From positions 1-7,548 of the forward strand of contig CALFYA010000281.1 of the NCBI GenBank assembly GCA_937952925.1: a DNA stretch of 7,548 nucleotides, read 5' to 3'. The position numbers were made by a program, and so were the translations under genes. This DNA is from an uncultured Moraxellaceae bacterium. GTDB lineage: Bacteria > Pseudomonadota > Gammaproteobacteria > Pseudomonadales > Moraxellaceae. Below are positions 1 through 6,167 of the stretch, one piece after another (the stretch's first letter is position 1; every line of letters begins with the position of its first letter). Below the pieces are notes generated by a model. The model made no database searches. It was not told where the DNA came from and saw only the letters and a program-made list of their open reading frames with translations.

Positions 1-206
1 ATGGAGCAGATACTAATGTCTTAAAACAAATTACTGAGGTGGTGGTGCAGCTTGATACTGCGGATGAATCAACCATCAAGGCGTTTTTTAAATGGGTCTC
101 GGCATCCGTCTCGACGGGTAGTCAAAAAATCGATCAGGGCAAAAAAGAGGTCGTTGGTTTGTCTGATTTGCCCCCGCCACCTCCAGAAGTCAATTTAGTC
201 CTGTAA
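1..206 (+). CDS. terY: TerY-like vWA domain protein, C-terminal fragment (5' end outside window)
   Basis: Only the last 67 codons are present, reading in frame from base 3 to the TAA at 204-206. The fragment begins GADTNVLKQIT and continues through KAFFKWVSASV to a proline-rich tail ending DLPPPPPEVNLVL. The complete vWA gene at 897-1538 ends in the same way (FFKWVSASV, then DLPPPPAEIQLVL), so this is a paralogue of it and presumably carried the MIDAS motif upstream. TerY proteins are cytoplasmic vWA proteins of Ter systems, thought to act as metal-dependent protein-interaction modules. A 33-nt gap leads to the TerD-domain gene, consistent with one operon. The family assignment is firm. Nothing can be said about the promoter or the start, which lie outside the window. 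Confidence 0.9.
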   Translation, partial: GADTNVLKQITEVVVQLDTADESTIKAFFKWVSASVSTGSQKIDQGKKEVVGLSDLPPPPPEVNLVL

Positions 207-239
207 TTCATTCATCCACTAAAAAAGGAATTCTTCATC

Positions 240-884
240 ATGGCAGTCACACTCAGTAAAGGCCAAGGCGTGAGTCTTAAAAAATTAAGCCACGATCTTA
301 GCCAAGTCACTATCGGTTTGGGTTGGGACGTCAAAGCTCCTGCGAGTGGCGGTTTTTTTGGTAGTTTATTTGGCAGCAAAGAAGCCGAATATGATTTAGA
401 CGTAGTGGCATTTTTGTGTGACGCCAACGGAAAAGTACGTGACCTTGGTGTAGGGCCAGACGGCAAAGTGACCTTGATCAACAGTGATGTGATTTTTTTT
501 AATAACCAAAAGCATCGTTCTGGCTGTATTTGGCTGACGGGTGACAACCGCACGGGTGCAGGTGACGGTGATGACGAGCAAATTATTGTGCGTCTCAATG
601 ACTTGCCGAACCACTATGCCAAGGTAGTGTTTGTGGTGCAAATTTATCAGGGTATACAAAACAAGCAAAGCTTTGGTCAGGTCGACAATGCCTTTATTCG
701 TGCTGAAGACCAAAAAGGCCACGAGATGGTGCGCTTTAGTTTGACGGGGGGGGCGGGTTATAGTGATTGCCGGTCACTATTGTTTGCTGAGTTAGTGCGA
801 GAAAGTGGCGGCTGGCAGTTTAAAGCGGTGGGTCAGCCTTCTGGCTCTGATAATTTCTTGGAATGGCTTAAGCAGTATGTGTAA
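240..884 (+). CDS. terX: TerD-domain calcium-binding stress protein, TerX-like
   Basis: This 214-aa protein has the hallmarks of the TerD family. It starts MAVTLSKGQGVSL. A GLGWD segment lies near residues 26-30, and a Gly/Phe-rich loop (GGFFGSLFG, 37-45) is of a type common in the family. YDLDVVAFL is at 51-59, and the acidic signature GDNRTGAGDGDDE at 101-113 corresponds to the calcium-binding region of TerD. FGQVDNAFIR (145-154) and the end WQFKAVGQ (192-199) also fit. Structural work on TerD shows a beta-sandwich that binds calcium. These proteins are cytosolic and linked to tellurite, phage and colicin tolerance. A good ribosome site, AAGGAA at 225-230, sits 9 nt before the ATG. I prefer the name terX because the gene lies between two terY-like genes, as I recall for plasmid R478-type ter clusters, and because its length is closer to TerX than to TerD (about 190 aa). 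The subfamily name is an inference. The gene contains T7, T8 and G8 homopolymer runs. Confidence 0.9.
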   Translation: MAVTLSKGQGVSLKKLSHDLSQVTIGLGWDVKAPASGGFFGSLFGSKEAEYDLDVVAFLCDANGKVRDLGVGPDGKVTLINSDVIFFNNQKHRSGCIWLTGDNRTGAGDGDDEQIIVRLNDLPNHYAKVVFVVQIYQGIQNKQSFGQVDNAFIRAEDQKGHEMVRFSLTGGAGYSDCRSLLFAELVRESGGWQFKAVGQPSGSDNFLEWLKQYV

Positions 885-889
885 GGGGA
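883..889 (+). promoter_or_regulatory. Ribosome binding site fixing the second terY start at 897
   Basis: AAGGGGA overlaps the terX stop codon (882-884) and lies 7 nt before the ATG at 897. The alternative TTG at 894 would leave only 4 nt. Spacing and codon type both favour 897. The overlap suggests translational coupling between terX and terY. Confidence 0.7.
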
Positions 890-896
890 CGGATTG

Positions 897-1538
897 ATGA
901 GTACGCGCCGTTTGCCGGTGTATTTGCTATTGGATACATCGGGTTCCATGCGGGGTGAGCCGATTCATTCGGTGAATGTGGGACTAAGGTCGATGTTAGA
1001 CGGGTTGCGCCAAGACCCGTATGCGTTAGAGAGCGTACATTTGTCGATCATCACTTTTGATAATGAAGCACGTGAATATCTGCCATTAACCCCGTTAGAT
1101 CAAGTGAGTGTGCCTGAGATTTTAGTTCCTGATGCAGGTGCAACCTTTACCGGTGCGGCACTAGCTTTGTTGGTGCACTTGGTCGACCGAGATGTTCGAA
1201 AATCGACCCTTGATAGCAAGGGTGATTGGCGACCACTATTGTTTTTGATGACGGATGGTAGTCCCTCAGATCTCTATACCTATCGACAAGTCATTCCATT
1301 GCTGAAGGCACGCAATTTTGGTTTGGTGGTAGGCTGCGCAGCAGGGCCTAAAGCCAAAACTGCGGCGTTGTTAGAGCTGACGGACCGTGTGGTTTCATTG
1401 GATGTGATGGACTCGGCGGCCTTTGCAGGTTTTTTTAAATGGGTCTCAGCCAGCGTGGCGATGGGGTCAACCAGTGCGGGGATGAATGGGTCTGCGGACT
1501 TACCGCCGCCGCCTGCCGAAATTCAATTAGTGCTTTAA
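897..1538 (+). CDS. terY: TerY-like vWA domain protein
   Basis: This 213-aa protein is a single vWA domain with a short tail. The metal-ion-dependent adhesion site is visible: DTSGS at residues 13-17 (DxSxS), a threonine in GATFTG near 83, and the aspartate of MTDGSPSD at 120. MIDAS sites coordinate a divalent cation and usually mediate protein-protein contacts. The C-terminus FFKWVSASV (179-187) followed by a proline run and terminal LVL matches the partial vWA gene at the start of the window, so the two are tandem paralogues flanking terX. There is no signal peptide or membrane segment, so it should be cytoplasmic. I chose ATG 897 over TTG 894 on ribosome-site spacing. The gap from terX is 12 nt. 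The vWA family and TerY context are secure. The partner it binds is not shown by the sequence. Confidence 0.93.
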   Translation: MSTRRLPVYLLLDTSGSMRGEPIHSVNVGLRSMLDGLRQDPYALESVHLSIITFDNEAREYLPLTPLDQVSVPEILVPDAGATFTGAALALLVHLVDRDVRKSTLDSKGDWRPLLFLMTDGSPSDLYTYRQVIPLLKARNFGLVVGCAAGPKAKTAALLELTDRVVSLDVMDSAAFAGFFKWVSASVAMGSTSAGMNGSADLPPPPAEIQLVL

Positions 1539-1573
1539 ATTGTCTGGGTGATGTTGTGCTGTAATCCATCGCT

Positions 1574-1589
1574 CAATATTTAAATATTG
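1574..1589. repeat. 16-bp perfect AT-rich palindrome in the terY-terYC gap
   Basis: CAATATTTAAATATTG is its own reverse complement and ends 21 nt before the ATG at 1611. It lies in the only gap longer than 35 nt inside the operon. It could be an operator for a dimeric regulator, part of an internal promoter region, or a small RNA hairpin. AT-rich palindromes of this length can also arise by chance, so function is unproven. Confidence 0.5.
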
Positions 1590-1610
1590 GTTTTATGAGA
1601 GAAAAATATC

Positions 1611-2657
1611 ATGCGTCGCTTGCCGGTTTTTTTTGTACTTGACTGTTCTGAGTCTATGGCAGGGTCAAAGCTTGAGCAAATGGAAGCGGGCATTCATGCG
1701 ATTATTCGCGCTTTACGCACCGACCCGCATGCATTAGAAACCGTCTGGGTCTCAATCATTGCCTTTGCGGGTATTGCCAAAACGGTGGTGCCCTTAATTG
1801 ACGTCAGTTTGTTTTATCCGCCTAAATTGCCATTGGGTGGGGGGACGCATTTGGGCAAAGCGTTAGATGCATTGATGCAAGAGATTGACCGTTCAGTCAA
1901 ACGCAGCACTCCTGATCAAAAAGGGGATTGGCAGCCTATCATTTATTTGTTTACCGATGGTCGGCCTACCGATAACTCTAGTGCAGCGATCCAACGTTGG
2001 CAAGCGCAATATGCCCGACGAGCAACCTTAATGGCAGTGGGCTTGGGTCAGTCTGCCGACTATGCTGTTTTGCGACAACTCACTGAGCAAACGATGGCAT
2101 TTGATGGACTAAACGAAGAAGACTTTGCTCAGTTTATTCGTTGGGTCAGTGGCTCGGTTTTGGCGCGTAGTCAGAGTGTGGGTGATGCTCATAAAAAAGA
2201 CATCGAACCCCCACTCTCCTCGGGTCGTCTGTCGTTAGTCAAAGATGCTCCACTGTTGTCAACTGACGAAACCAGCGTCACGTTGGTTGGGCGCTGTAGT
2301 CGCAGCCGCAAACCCTATCTGATGAAATACGAGCAGATAGCAGCTGATAAACTTCCCTCTGAGTTTCGACGTGCCAATCACTTGTACCATTTGGTGGGTG
2401 GTTATCGGCTAGATGAAGACTATTTTCGCTGGTCTGATCCCAACGAAAAAAACGCTTTAAACATCAGTACCAGTCAATTACTCGGCGTACCCCCATGCCC
2501 TCAATGCGGCAATGCTTCAGCATTTGCAGCCTGTCAGTGTGGGCAATTGCTGTGTATTAACGAGATGGGCACGGTGACCTGTCCGTGGTGCAATCGCCAG
2601 TTACATTTTGAGCAGAGCGACGGTCAAGATTTTGATGTCACTCGCGGTCAAGGATAA
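1611..2657 (+). CDS. vWA protein with C-terminal cysteine-rich metal-binding domain (TerYC type)
   Basis: This is a 348-aa cytoplasmic protein. Residues 1 to about 185 form a vWA domain with an intact MIDAS: DCSES at 11-15, GGGTH with Thr79, and FTDGRPTD with Asp116. Residues 198-210 (IEPPLSSGRLSLV) align loosely with the proline-rich tails of the two other vWA proteins here. A further domain then follows (about 215-348). It contains cysteines at 296, 299, 308, 310, 315, 324 and 327, including CPQC and CPWC knuckles, which fits a zinc-ribbon-like fold and the TerY_C metal-binding family. A GAGAG ribosome site at 1597-1601 stands 9 nt before the ATG. The gene ends 4 nt before the phosphatase start. 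In TerY-P triads this longer vWA protein sits directly beside the PP2C and kinase genes, so it is the likely scaffold or adaptor of the phospho-signalling complex. A T8 run at 1627-1634 falls within its first ten codons. Confidence 0.92.
   Translation: MRRLPVFFVLDCSESMAGSKLEQMEAGIHAIIRALRTDPHALETVWVSIIAFAGIAKTVVPLIDVSLFYPPKLPLGGGTHLGKALDALMQEIDRSVKRSTPDQKGDWQPIIYLFTDGRPTDNSSAAIQRWQAQYARRATLMAVGLGQSADYAVLRQLTEQTMAFDGLNEEDFAQFIRWVSGSVLARSQSVGDAHKKDIEPPLSSGRLSLVKDAPLLSTDETSVTLVGRCSRSRKPYLMKYEQIAADKLPSEFRRANHLYHLVGGYRLDEDYFRWSDPNEKNALNISTSQLLGVPPCPQCGNASAFAACQCGQLLCINEMGTVTCPWCNRQLHFEQSDGQDFDVTRGQG
2650..2654 (+). promoter_or_regulatory. Ribosome binding site fixing the phosphatase start at 2662
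   Basis: AAGGA lies 7 nt before ATG 2662 and just upstream of the terYC stop (2655-2657). The earlier in-frame candidates (TTG 2608, TTG 2632, ATG 2635) would overlap terYC by 23-50 nt, and I see no comparable ribosome site before them. Confidence 0.7.
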
Positions 2658-2661
2658 ACAT

Positions 2662-4392
2662 ATGACACTTAATGATCAGTGGTTAGATGCCGTGATGAGG
2701 CAGTTATTTTACATCAATCTTGCGTCAAGTGCTGAGAGCTGGCAGGGCTTTAAGTTGAACTTGCCTGTGCAAGAAGAGCATTGGATTGAATGGATCAAAC
2801 AACCTGATGTGCGGTGCTTGGTACAAAATTTTTTAAATAATCTAGAGACTTCATGGCAAAGCCACTCTCCCGCTGGTGCAATGCCACCAGCACCATCGGC
2901 CAAACCCGATATGCGTTTATCGGTTGAGGTTGAAGATGATCGACTGCCAGTGGATGAGCGATCCGTTGATGATGAGTGCGCCGCTCAGGATGTTGATCCG
3001 GTAGCCGATTTGCCCGTGCCTTTCTGTACACCTGAGGTTAAGTCATCTGACCAAACCAGTATGGTTAGCCCTTTGGCATCGTATTCTGTTGATTCTGTTG
3101 ACGTGTCACCGTCATCTCCTGCTATTGATCTCTCTCATCTGAGACCATCGCCTATGTCTACCGAAAAACGTCCACCAATGCCATGCCAACCGCGAGTCAA
3201 TGTGAATATCAAACAACTGCCCAATGCCAAAATGGGCGTGGCGTATAGTGCCCTAATTGACCTACAAACAGATACCGGCGAGCCAGTCCAATTGGTCAGT
3301 ATGCATTGTGCGACTCCAATCGGATTGAGTTTTGACCCTGAGCGGGGAGAGGTCAGTGGTACTCCAACCGCATCAGGTGACTTTGTATTGTCGTTTTGCT
3401 TGTTATTTCCCTCTAGAGAGTATAGTTCGGTTGACAGCACTTTAATTATTAATCCTGATCCACGTTCGTTATGGAAGGTCTTAGAGCCAGCGGCTTCAGT
3501 TCCCTATGCCAAGCCACATACCATGCATCAGCTATTGCAACAGGATGGTTTTCGGATGATGGCTGCCAGTCGGCGTGGGCGCTCGCATGAGCATTCCGGC
3601 ACGTTTCGTGATGATGACTATGTGATTGGCTTTGACCCAGACAGCGGCTTTGGAGTGATGGTGGTAGCGGATGGCGCGGGCAGTGCTAAATTCTCCCGTG
3701 AAGGCGCTCGGGTCGCCGCTAAAACCTTCGCAGATTATTTGCAACAACAAACATCGCATGCTAACTGGCAGCCAATTACCGAGCAAATCTTGCAACGCAA
3801 GCAGCTTGATGATTCAGCCAAAAAACAACTGTATGACCAGTTATATTATTTGTTTCAAGAGGCTGCCAAACAATCTGTAGAAGCGATTGAGCAGGCTGCC
3901 CAACTTGCGCATTCACAACCGCGTGATTTTGCGACAACCTTGCTGAGTGTGATTTTTCTACGTATGGGCACGACCCTATTTGTGGCCAGTTGTTGGATTG
4001 GTGACGGTGCAATAGCTGTTTATGCGCCAACAGGACAATTTCGCTTAATGGGTAGTCCTGACGGCGGCGAGTATGCGGGTCAAACCCGATTTTTGGATCA
4101 AGCCGTTTTAAATGCCAGCGACTTCCATAAACGAATTCAACTGGCGTATGTGGATGATGCTATCGCTTTGCTACTGATGACCGATGGGGTTTCTGACCCT
4201 CGTTTTGAAACCGACCAAAACCTTGCTAATCCACAGTATTGGGAGCAGCTTTGGCATGATCTGAAACCCGTATGTGAAGACGCTGACCCCAGCCAAGCCT
4301 TGCTCGACTGGCTACATTTTTTTACTATAGGGCATCATGATGACCGCACACTGGCGGTGTACTGGCCTGATGCTGTGCAAGGACTTGCCTAA
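2662..4392 (+). CDS. PP2C-type protein phosphatase with Ig-like N-terminal extension (TerY-P triad)
   Basis: This is a 576-aa protein with four regions. Residues 1-65 look helical and tryptophan-rich. Residues 66-180 form a low-complexity acidic, Ser- and Pro-rich linker. Residues about 182-265 read as a putative Ig-like domain of He_PIG type: QLPNAKMGVAYSALIDL, then GLSFDPERGEVSGTPT and GDFVLSF. Residues about 295-576 are a PP2C catalytic domain. Its motifs are RRGRSHEHSG (304-313), VVADGAGS with Asp337, DFATTLLS (422-429), WIGDGAIAVY (445-454), LLMTDGVSD with Asp508, and GHHDDRTLAVYW with Asp560/561. The conserved aspartates that bind the two catalytic Mn/Mg ions are therefore present and the enzyme should be active in removing phosphate from Ser/Thr. 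No signal peptide is visible. The gene abuts the kinase gene with no spacer, which argues that the two enzymes are opposed in one pathway. The Ig-like assignment rests on the motif pattern only. Confidence 0.92.
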   Translation: MTLNDQWLDAVMRQLFYINLASSAESWQGFKLNLPVQEEHWIEWIKQPDVRCLVQNFLNNLETSWQSHSPAGAMPPAPSAKPDMRLSVEVEDDRLPVDERSVDDECAAQDVDPVADLPVPFCTPEVKSSDQTSMVSPLASYSVDSVDVSPSSPAIDLSHLRPSPMSTEKRPPMPCQPRVNVNIKQLPNAKMGVAYSALIDLQTDTGEPVQLVSMHCATPIGLSFDPERGEVSGTPTASGDFVLSFCLLFPSREYSSVDSTLIINPDPRSLWKVLEPAASVPYAKPHTMHQLLQQDGFRMMAASRRGRSHEHSGTFRDDDYVIGFDPDSGFGVMVVADGAGSAKFSREGARVAAKTFADYLQQQTSHANWQPITEQILQRKQLDDSAKKQLYDQLYYLFQEAAKQSVEAIEQAAQLAHSQPRDFATTLLSVIFLRMGTTLFVASCWIGDGAIAVYAPTGQFRLMGSPDGGEYAGQTRFLDQAVLNASDFHKRIQLAYVDDAIALLLMTDGVSDPRFETDQNLANPQYWEQLWHDLKPVCEDADPSQALLDWLHFFTIGHHDDRTLAVYWPDAVQGLA

Positions 4393-5910
4393 ATGCCAAA
4401 GATCATTAAATGCACTGCCACCAATGGCCAATCGATTGAATACGTAGATGAAATTATTGGCTCAGGTGCAATGAAAGACGTGTACTTTGCGCCAGACAAG
4501 TCATATGTCGTGGCGTTCTACAAAACCCTACAAGACGCGCAAGCCCGTGAACGTTTGCAGATGATCACGGGTCCTTATAAAGACGGTATTTTTGGTCAAG
4601 CAGGGGGCGATTATTGGCGCAACCTCTTCTGCTGGCCGACCATGATGGTTGAGCACGAGGGGCGGCTGGGAATGGTGGCTCCGACGTATACTGCACATTT
4701 TTTCTTTGAGCATGGCTCAAAAGATGGTGACAAACTGGGCATTAAGGGCAAAGAAAAAGAAGGTAAATGGTTTGCTGCTGCCAATTTGCGTCAACGCTTT
4801 ATTGACCCTCGAGAACTGGGAGATTGGCTCACTCACCTTAAAATTTGTGTTTTGCTGTCACGAGCCGTGCGGCGGATGCACTCCGCGGGACTAGCGCACT
4901 CCGATCTATCGTATAAAAATGTCTTGGTTGACCCATCCAAAGGGCAAGCCTGCGTGATTGACGTTGATGGTCTCGTTGTGCCAGGTAAATATCCACCCGA
5001 TGTGGTTGGAACGCCCGACTTTATTGCACCCGAAGTGGTCAAAACCAGCCACCTCGACAAAACAGATCCCAGCCGAAAACTGCCGTGTCGTGAAACCGAC
5101 CTACATGCGTTGGCTGTCTTGATTTATATGTATTTGCTGTATCGGCATCCATTGCGTGGCGGCAAAGTTCATGACATTGATGACGAGCAACGCGACGAAA
5201 GCCTCTCAATGGGCGAAAAAGCACTGTTTGTTGAGCACCCAACCGACCCAAGCAACCGGATTAAAACTGCCAATGCCAAGCCCACTGAACTACCGTGGGC
5301 GGATACCCAAAAAATTCCCTATAGCATCACTGGACCATATCTAACTGCATTGTTTGATCGGGCGTTTATCAGTGGTTTGCATCATCCGGCCGAGCGTCCA
5401 TCAGCCAACGAATGGGAAACTGCACTCGTGAAAACAGTGGATCTCGTCCAGCCCTGCAAAAACCCACAATGCGCGCAAAAATGGTATGTGTTTGACAACT
5501 CGACTCAGCCAAAATGTCCATTCTGTGGCACGCCATTCACTGGAAAGCTGCCGATTCTGAACCTGTACTCCTCGAAACGAGAAGGCAACTTTCGTCCTGA
5601 TAATCATCGATTGATGGTTTGGACAGGGCAGTCATTATACGGTTGGCATGCCAATAGTTTGGTTGCACCCAACGAACGTCTGACCGATACCCAAAAAAAA
5701 CGTGTGGGCTATTTTGTATTGCACCAAGATGTTTGGTGGCTGGTCAACGAAGGCTTGCCTGACTTAATGGATGTGACCCACAAAACGGCAATCGCAATAG
5801 GTGACCAAGTGGCATTGGTTGATGGGTTGCAGTTGTTGCTCGAGCGTGGTGATGGGGGGCGTTTGGTGGTAGTGCAAATGATTGATCGTAGTGCCGCAGT
5901 GTTGGCTTAA
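4393..5910 (+). CDS. Atypical Ser/Thr protein kinase with zinc ribbon (TerY-P triad kinase)
   Basis: This is a 505-aa cytoplasmic protein. Kinase-fold motifs appear in order: glycine loop GSGAMKDVY (23-31), likely ATP lysine Lys44 in VVAFYK, catalytic loop HSDLSYKNVLVD (169-180) with Asp171 and Asn176, metal-binding segment VIDVDGLV (188-195) in place of DFG, and GTPDFIAPEV (206-215) as the APE region. The Arg of HRD is replaced by Ser, so activation-loop control is probably not of the RD type. After the kinase domain, C355, C360, C375 and C378 form a zinc ribbon (CKNPQC, CPFC). A beta-rich C-terminal region (about 388-505, with GWHANSLV and GDQVALVDG) is FHA-like in pattern, but this is tentative. 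The ATG directly follows the phosphatase TAA. AAGGA at 4379-4383 inside the phosphatase gene is its ribosome site, so translation is probably coupled. The likely role is phosphorylation of Ter-system partners, with reversal by the adjacent PP2C. Confidence 0.92.
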   Translation: MPKIIKCTATNGQSIEYVDEIIGSGAMKDVYFAPDKSYVVAFYKTLQDAQARERLQMITGPYKDGIFGQAGGDYWRNLFCWPTMMVEHEGRLGMVAPTYTAHFFFEHGSKDGDKLGIKGKEKEGKWFAAANLRQRFIDPRELGDWLTHLKICVLLSRAVRRMHSAGLAHSDLSYKNVLVDPSKGQACVIDVDGLVVPGKYPPDVVGTPDFIAPEVVKTSHLDKTDPSRKLPCRETDLHALAVLIYMYLLYRHPLRGGKVHDIDDEQRDESLSMGEKALFVEHPTDPSNRIKTANAKPTELPWADTQKIPYSITGPYLTALFDRAFISGLHHPAERPSANEWETALVKTVDLVQPCKNPQCAQKWYVFDNSTQPKCPFCGTPFTGKLPILNLYSSKREGNFRPDNHRLMVWTGQSLYGWHANSLVAPNERLTDTQKKRVGYFVLHQDVWWLVNEGLPDLMDVTHKTAIAIGDQVALVDGLQLLLERGDGGRLVVVQMIDRSAAVLA

Positions 5911-5914
5911 ATCC

Positions 5915-5943
5915 TTGAGTGCTTATATAGAATGGACTGAAAT
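5915..5943 (+). promoter_or_regulatory. Weak sigma-70-like promoter candidate
   Basis: TTGAGT (5915-5920) and TGAAAT (5938-5943) are 17 nt apart, each matching 4 of 6 consensus bases. A second option is TTGGCT (5902-5907) with TATATA (5924-5929), spaced 16 nt. Either would give a leader of roughly 220-240 nt for the membrane-protein gene. Both are weak and could be chance matches. Confidence 0.2.
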
Positions 5944-6082
5944 AAGTAACAGGAATAGGTAGCTGTGGATCGCTTGCAACATTCTTGTATCAGTGCATCA
6001 TCGCGGTTGTATTCTTGCGGTCAGACGCATCCCTGCTGAGCGCCAGATTTTTTGATCGCCAGAAGATGCGGGTAGATTCTTT

Positions 6083-6122
6083 GGGACTGATCAGGTGGCT
6101 GTCATGATCAGTACCCCTTTTT
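6083..6122 (+). terminator. Rho-independent terminator-like hairpin with T-tract
   Basis: GGGACTGATCA (6083-6093) can pair with TGATCAGTACCC (6105-6116): an 8-bp perfect stem plus three G-C pairs across one bulged A. The loop is 11 nt, and CTTTTT follows (6117-6122). This is a good intrinsic terminator shape on the plus strand. It lies 172 nt after the kinase stop, which is far for a simple operon terminator, and about 55 nt before the next start, which would suit an attenuator. Confidence 0.6.
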
Positions 6123-6132
6123 ATGAGTCAAC

Positions 6133-6167
6133 GTTGGCAAAGTGACAGTGTGGTAATTTTTGCCAGC
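6133..6167 (+). repeat. Inverted repeat just upstream of the DUF475 start
   Basis: GTTGGCAAA (6133-6141) pairs with TTTGCCAGC (6159-6167) over 9 positions including one G-T wobble, with a 17-nt loop. It ends 8 nt before the ATG at 6176, so in RNA it would sit beside the ribosome site. A role in translational control is possible but unproven. Confidence 0.35.

Noticed and set aside
396..722. Minus-strand ORF of about 100 codons across terX
   Set aside because: It is a shadow of terX in another frame, with no recognisable domain and no supporting start signals. The same applies to the other antisense ORFs across the phosphatase, kinase and membrane-protein genes.
894..896. TTG at 894 as start of the complete terY gene
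   Set aside because: It adds one residue and leaves only 4 nt after the AAGGGGA site. The adjacent ATG at 897 has better spacing.
2608..2661. Upstream TTG/ATG starts that lengthen the phosphatase by up to 18 residues
   Set aside because: They overlap terYC and lack a ribosome site as good as AAGGA before ATG 2662. The extra residues show no domain.
6041..6063. CGCCAGA direct repeat as a CRISPR or iteron element
   Set aside because: There are only two 7-nt copies and no array or regular spacing.
6134..6159. Promoter from TTGGCA (6134-6139) and TAATTT (6154-6159)
   Set aside because: The spacer is only 14 nt and the start codon is too close for a normal leader. The same bases form the inverted repeat before the gene.
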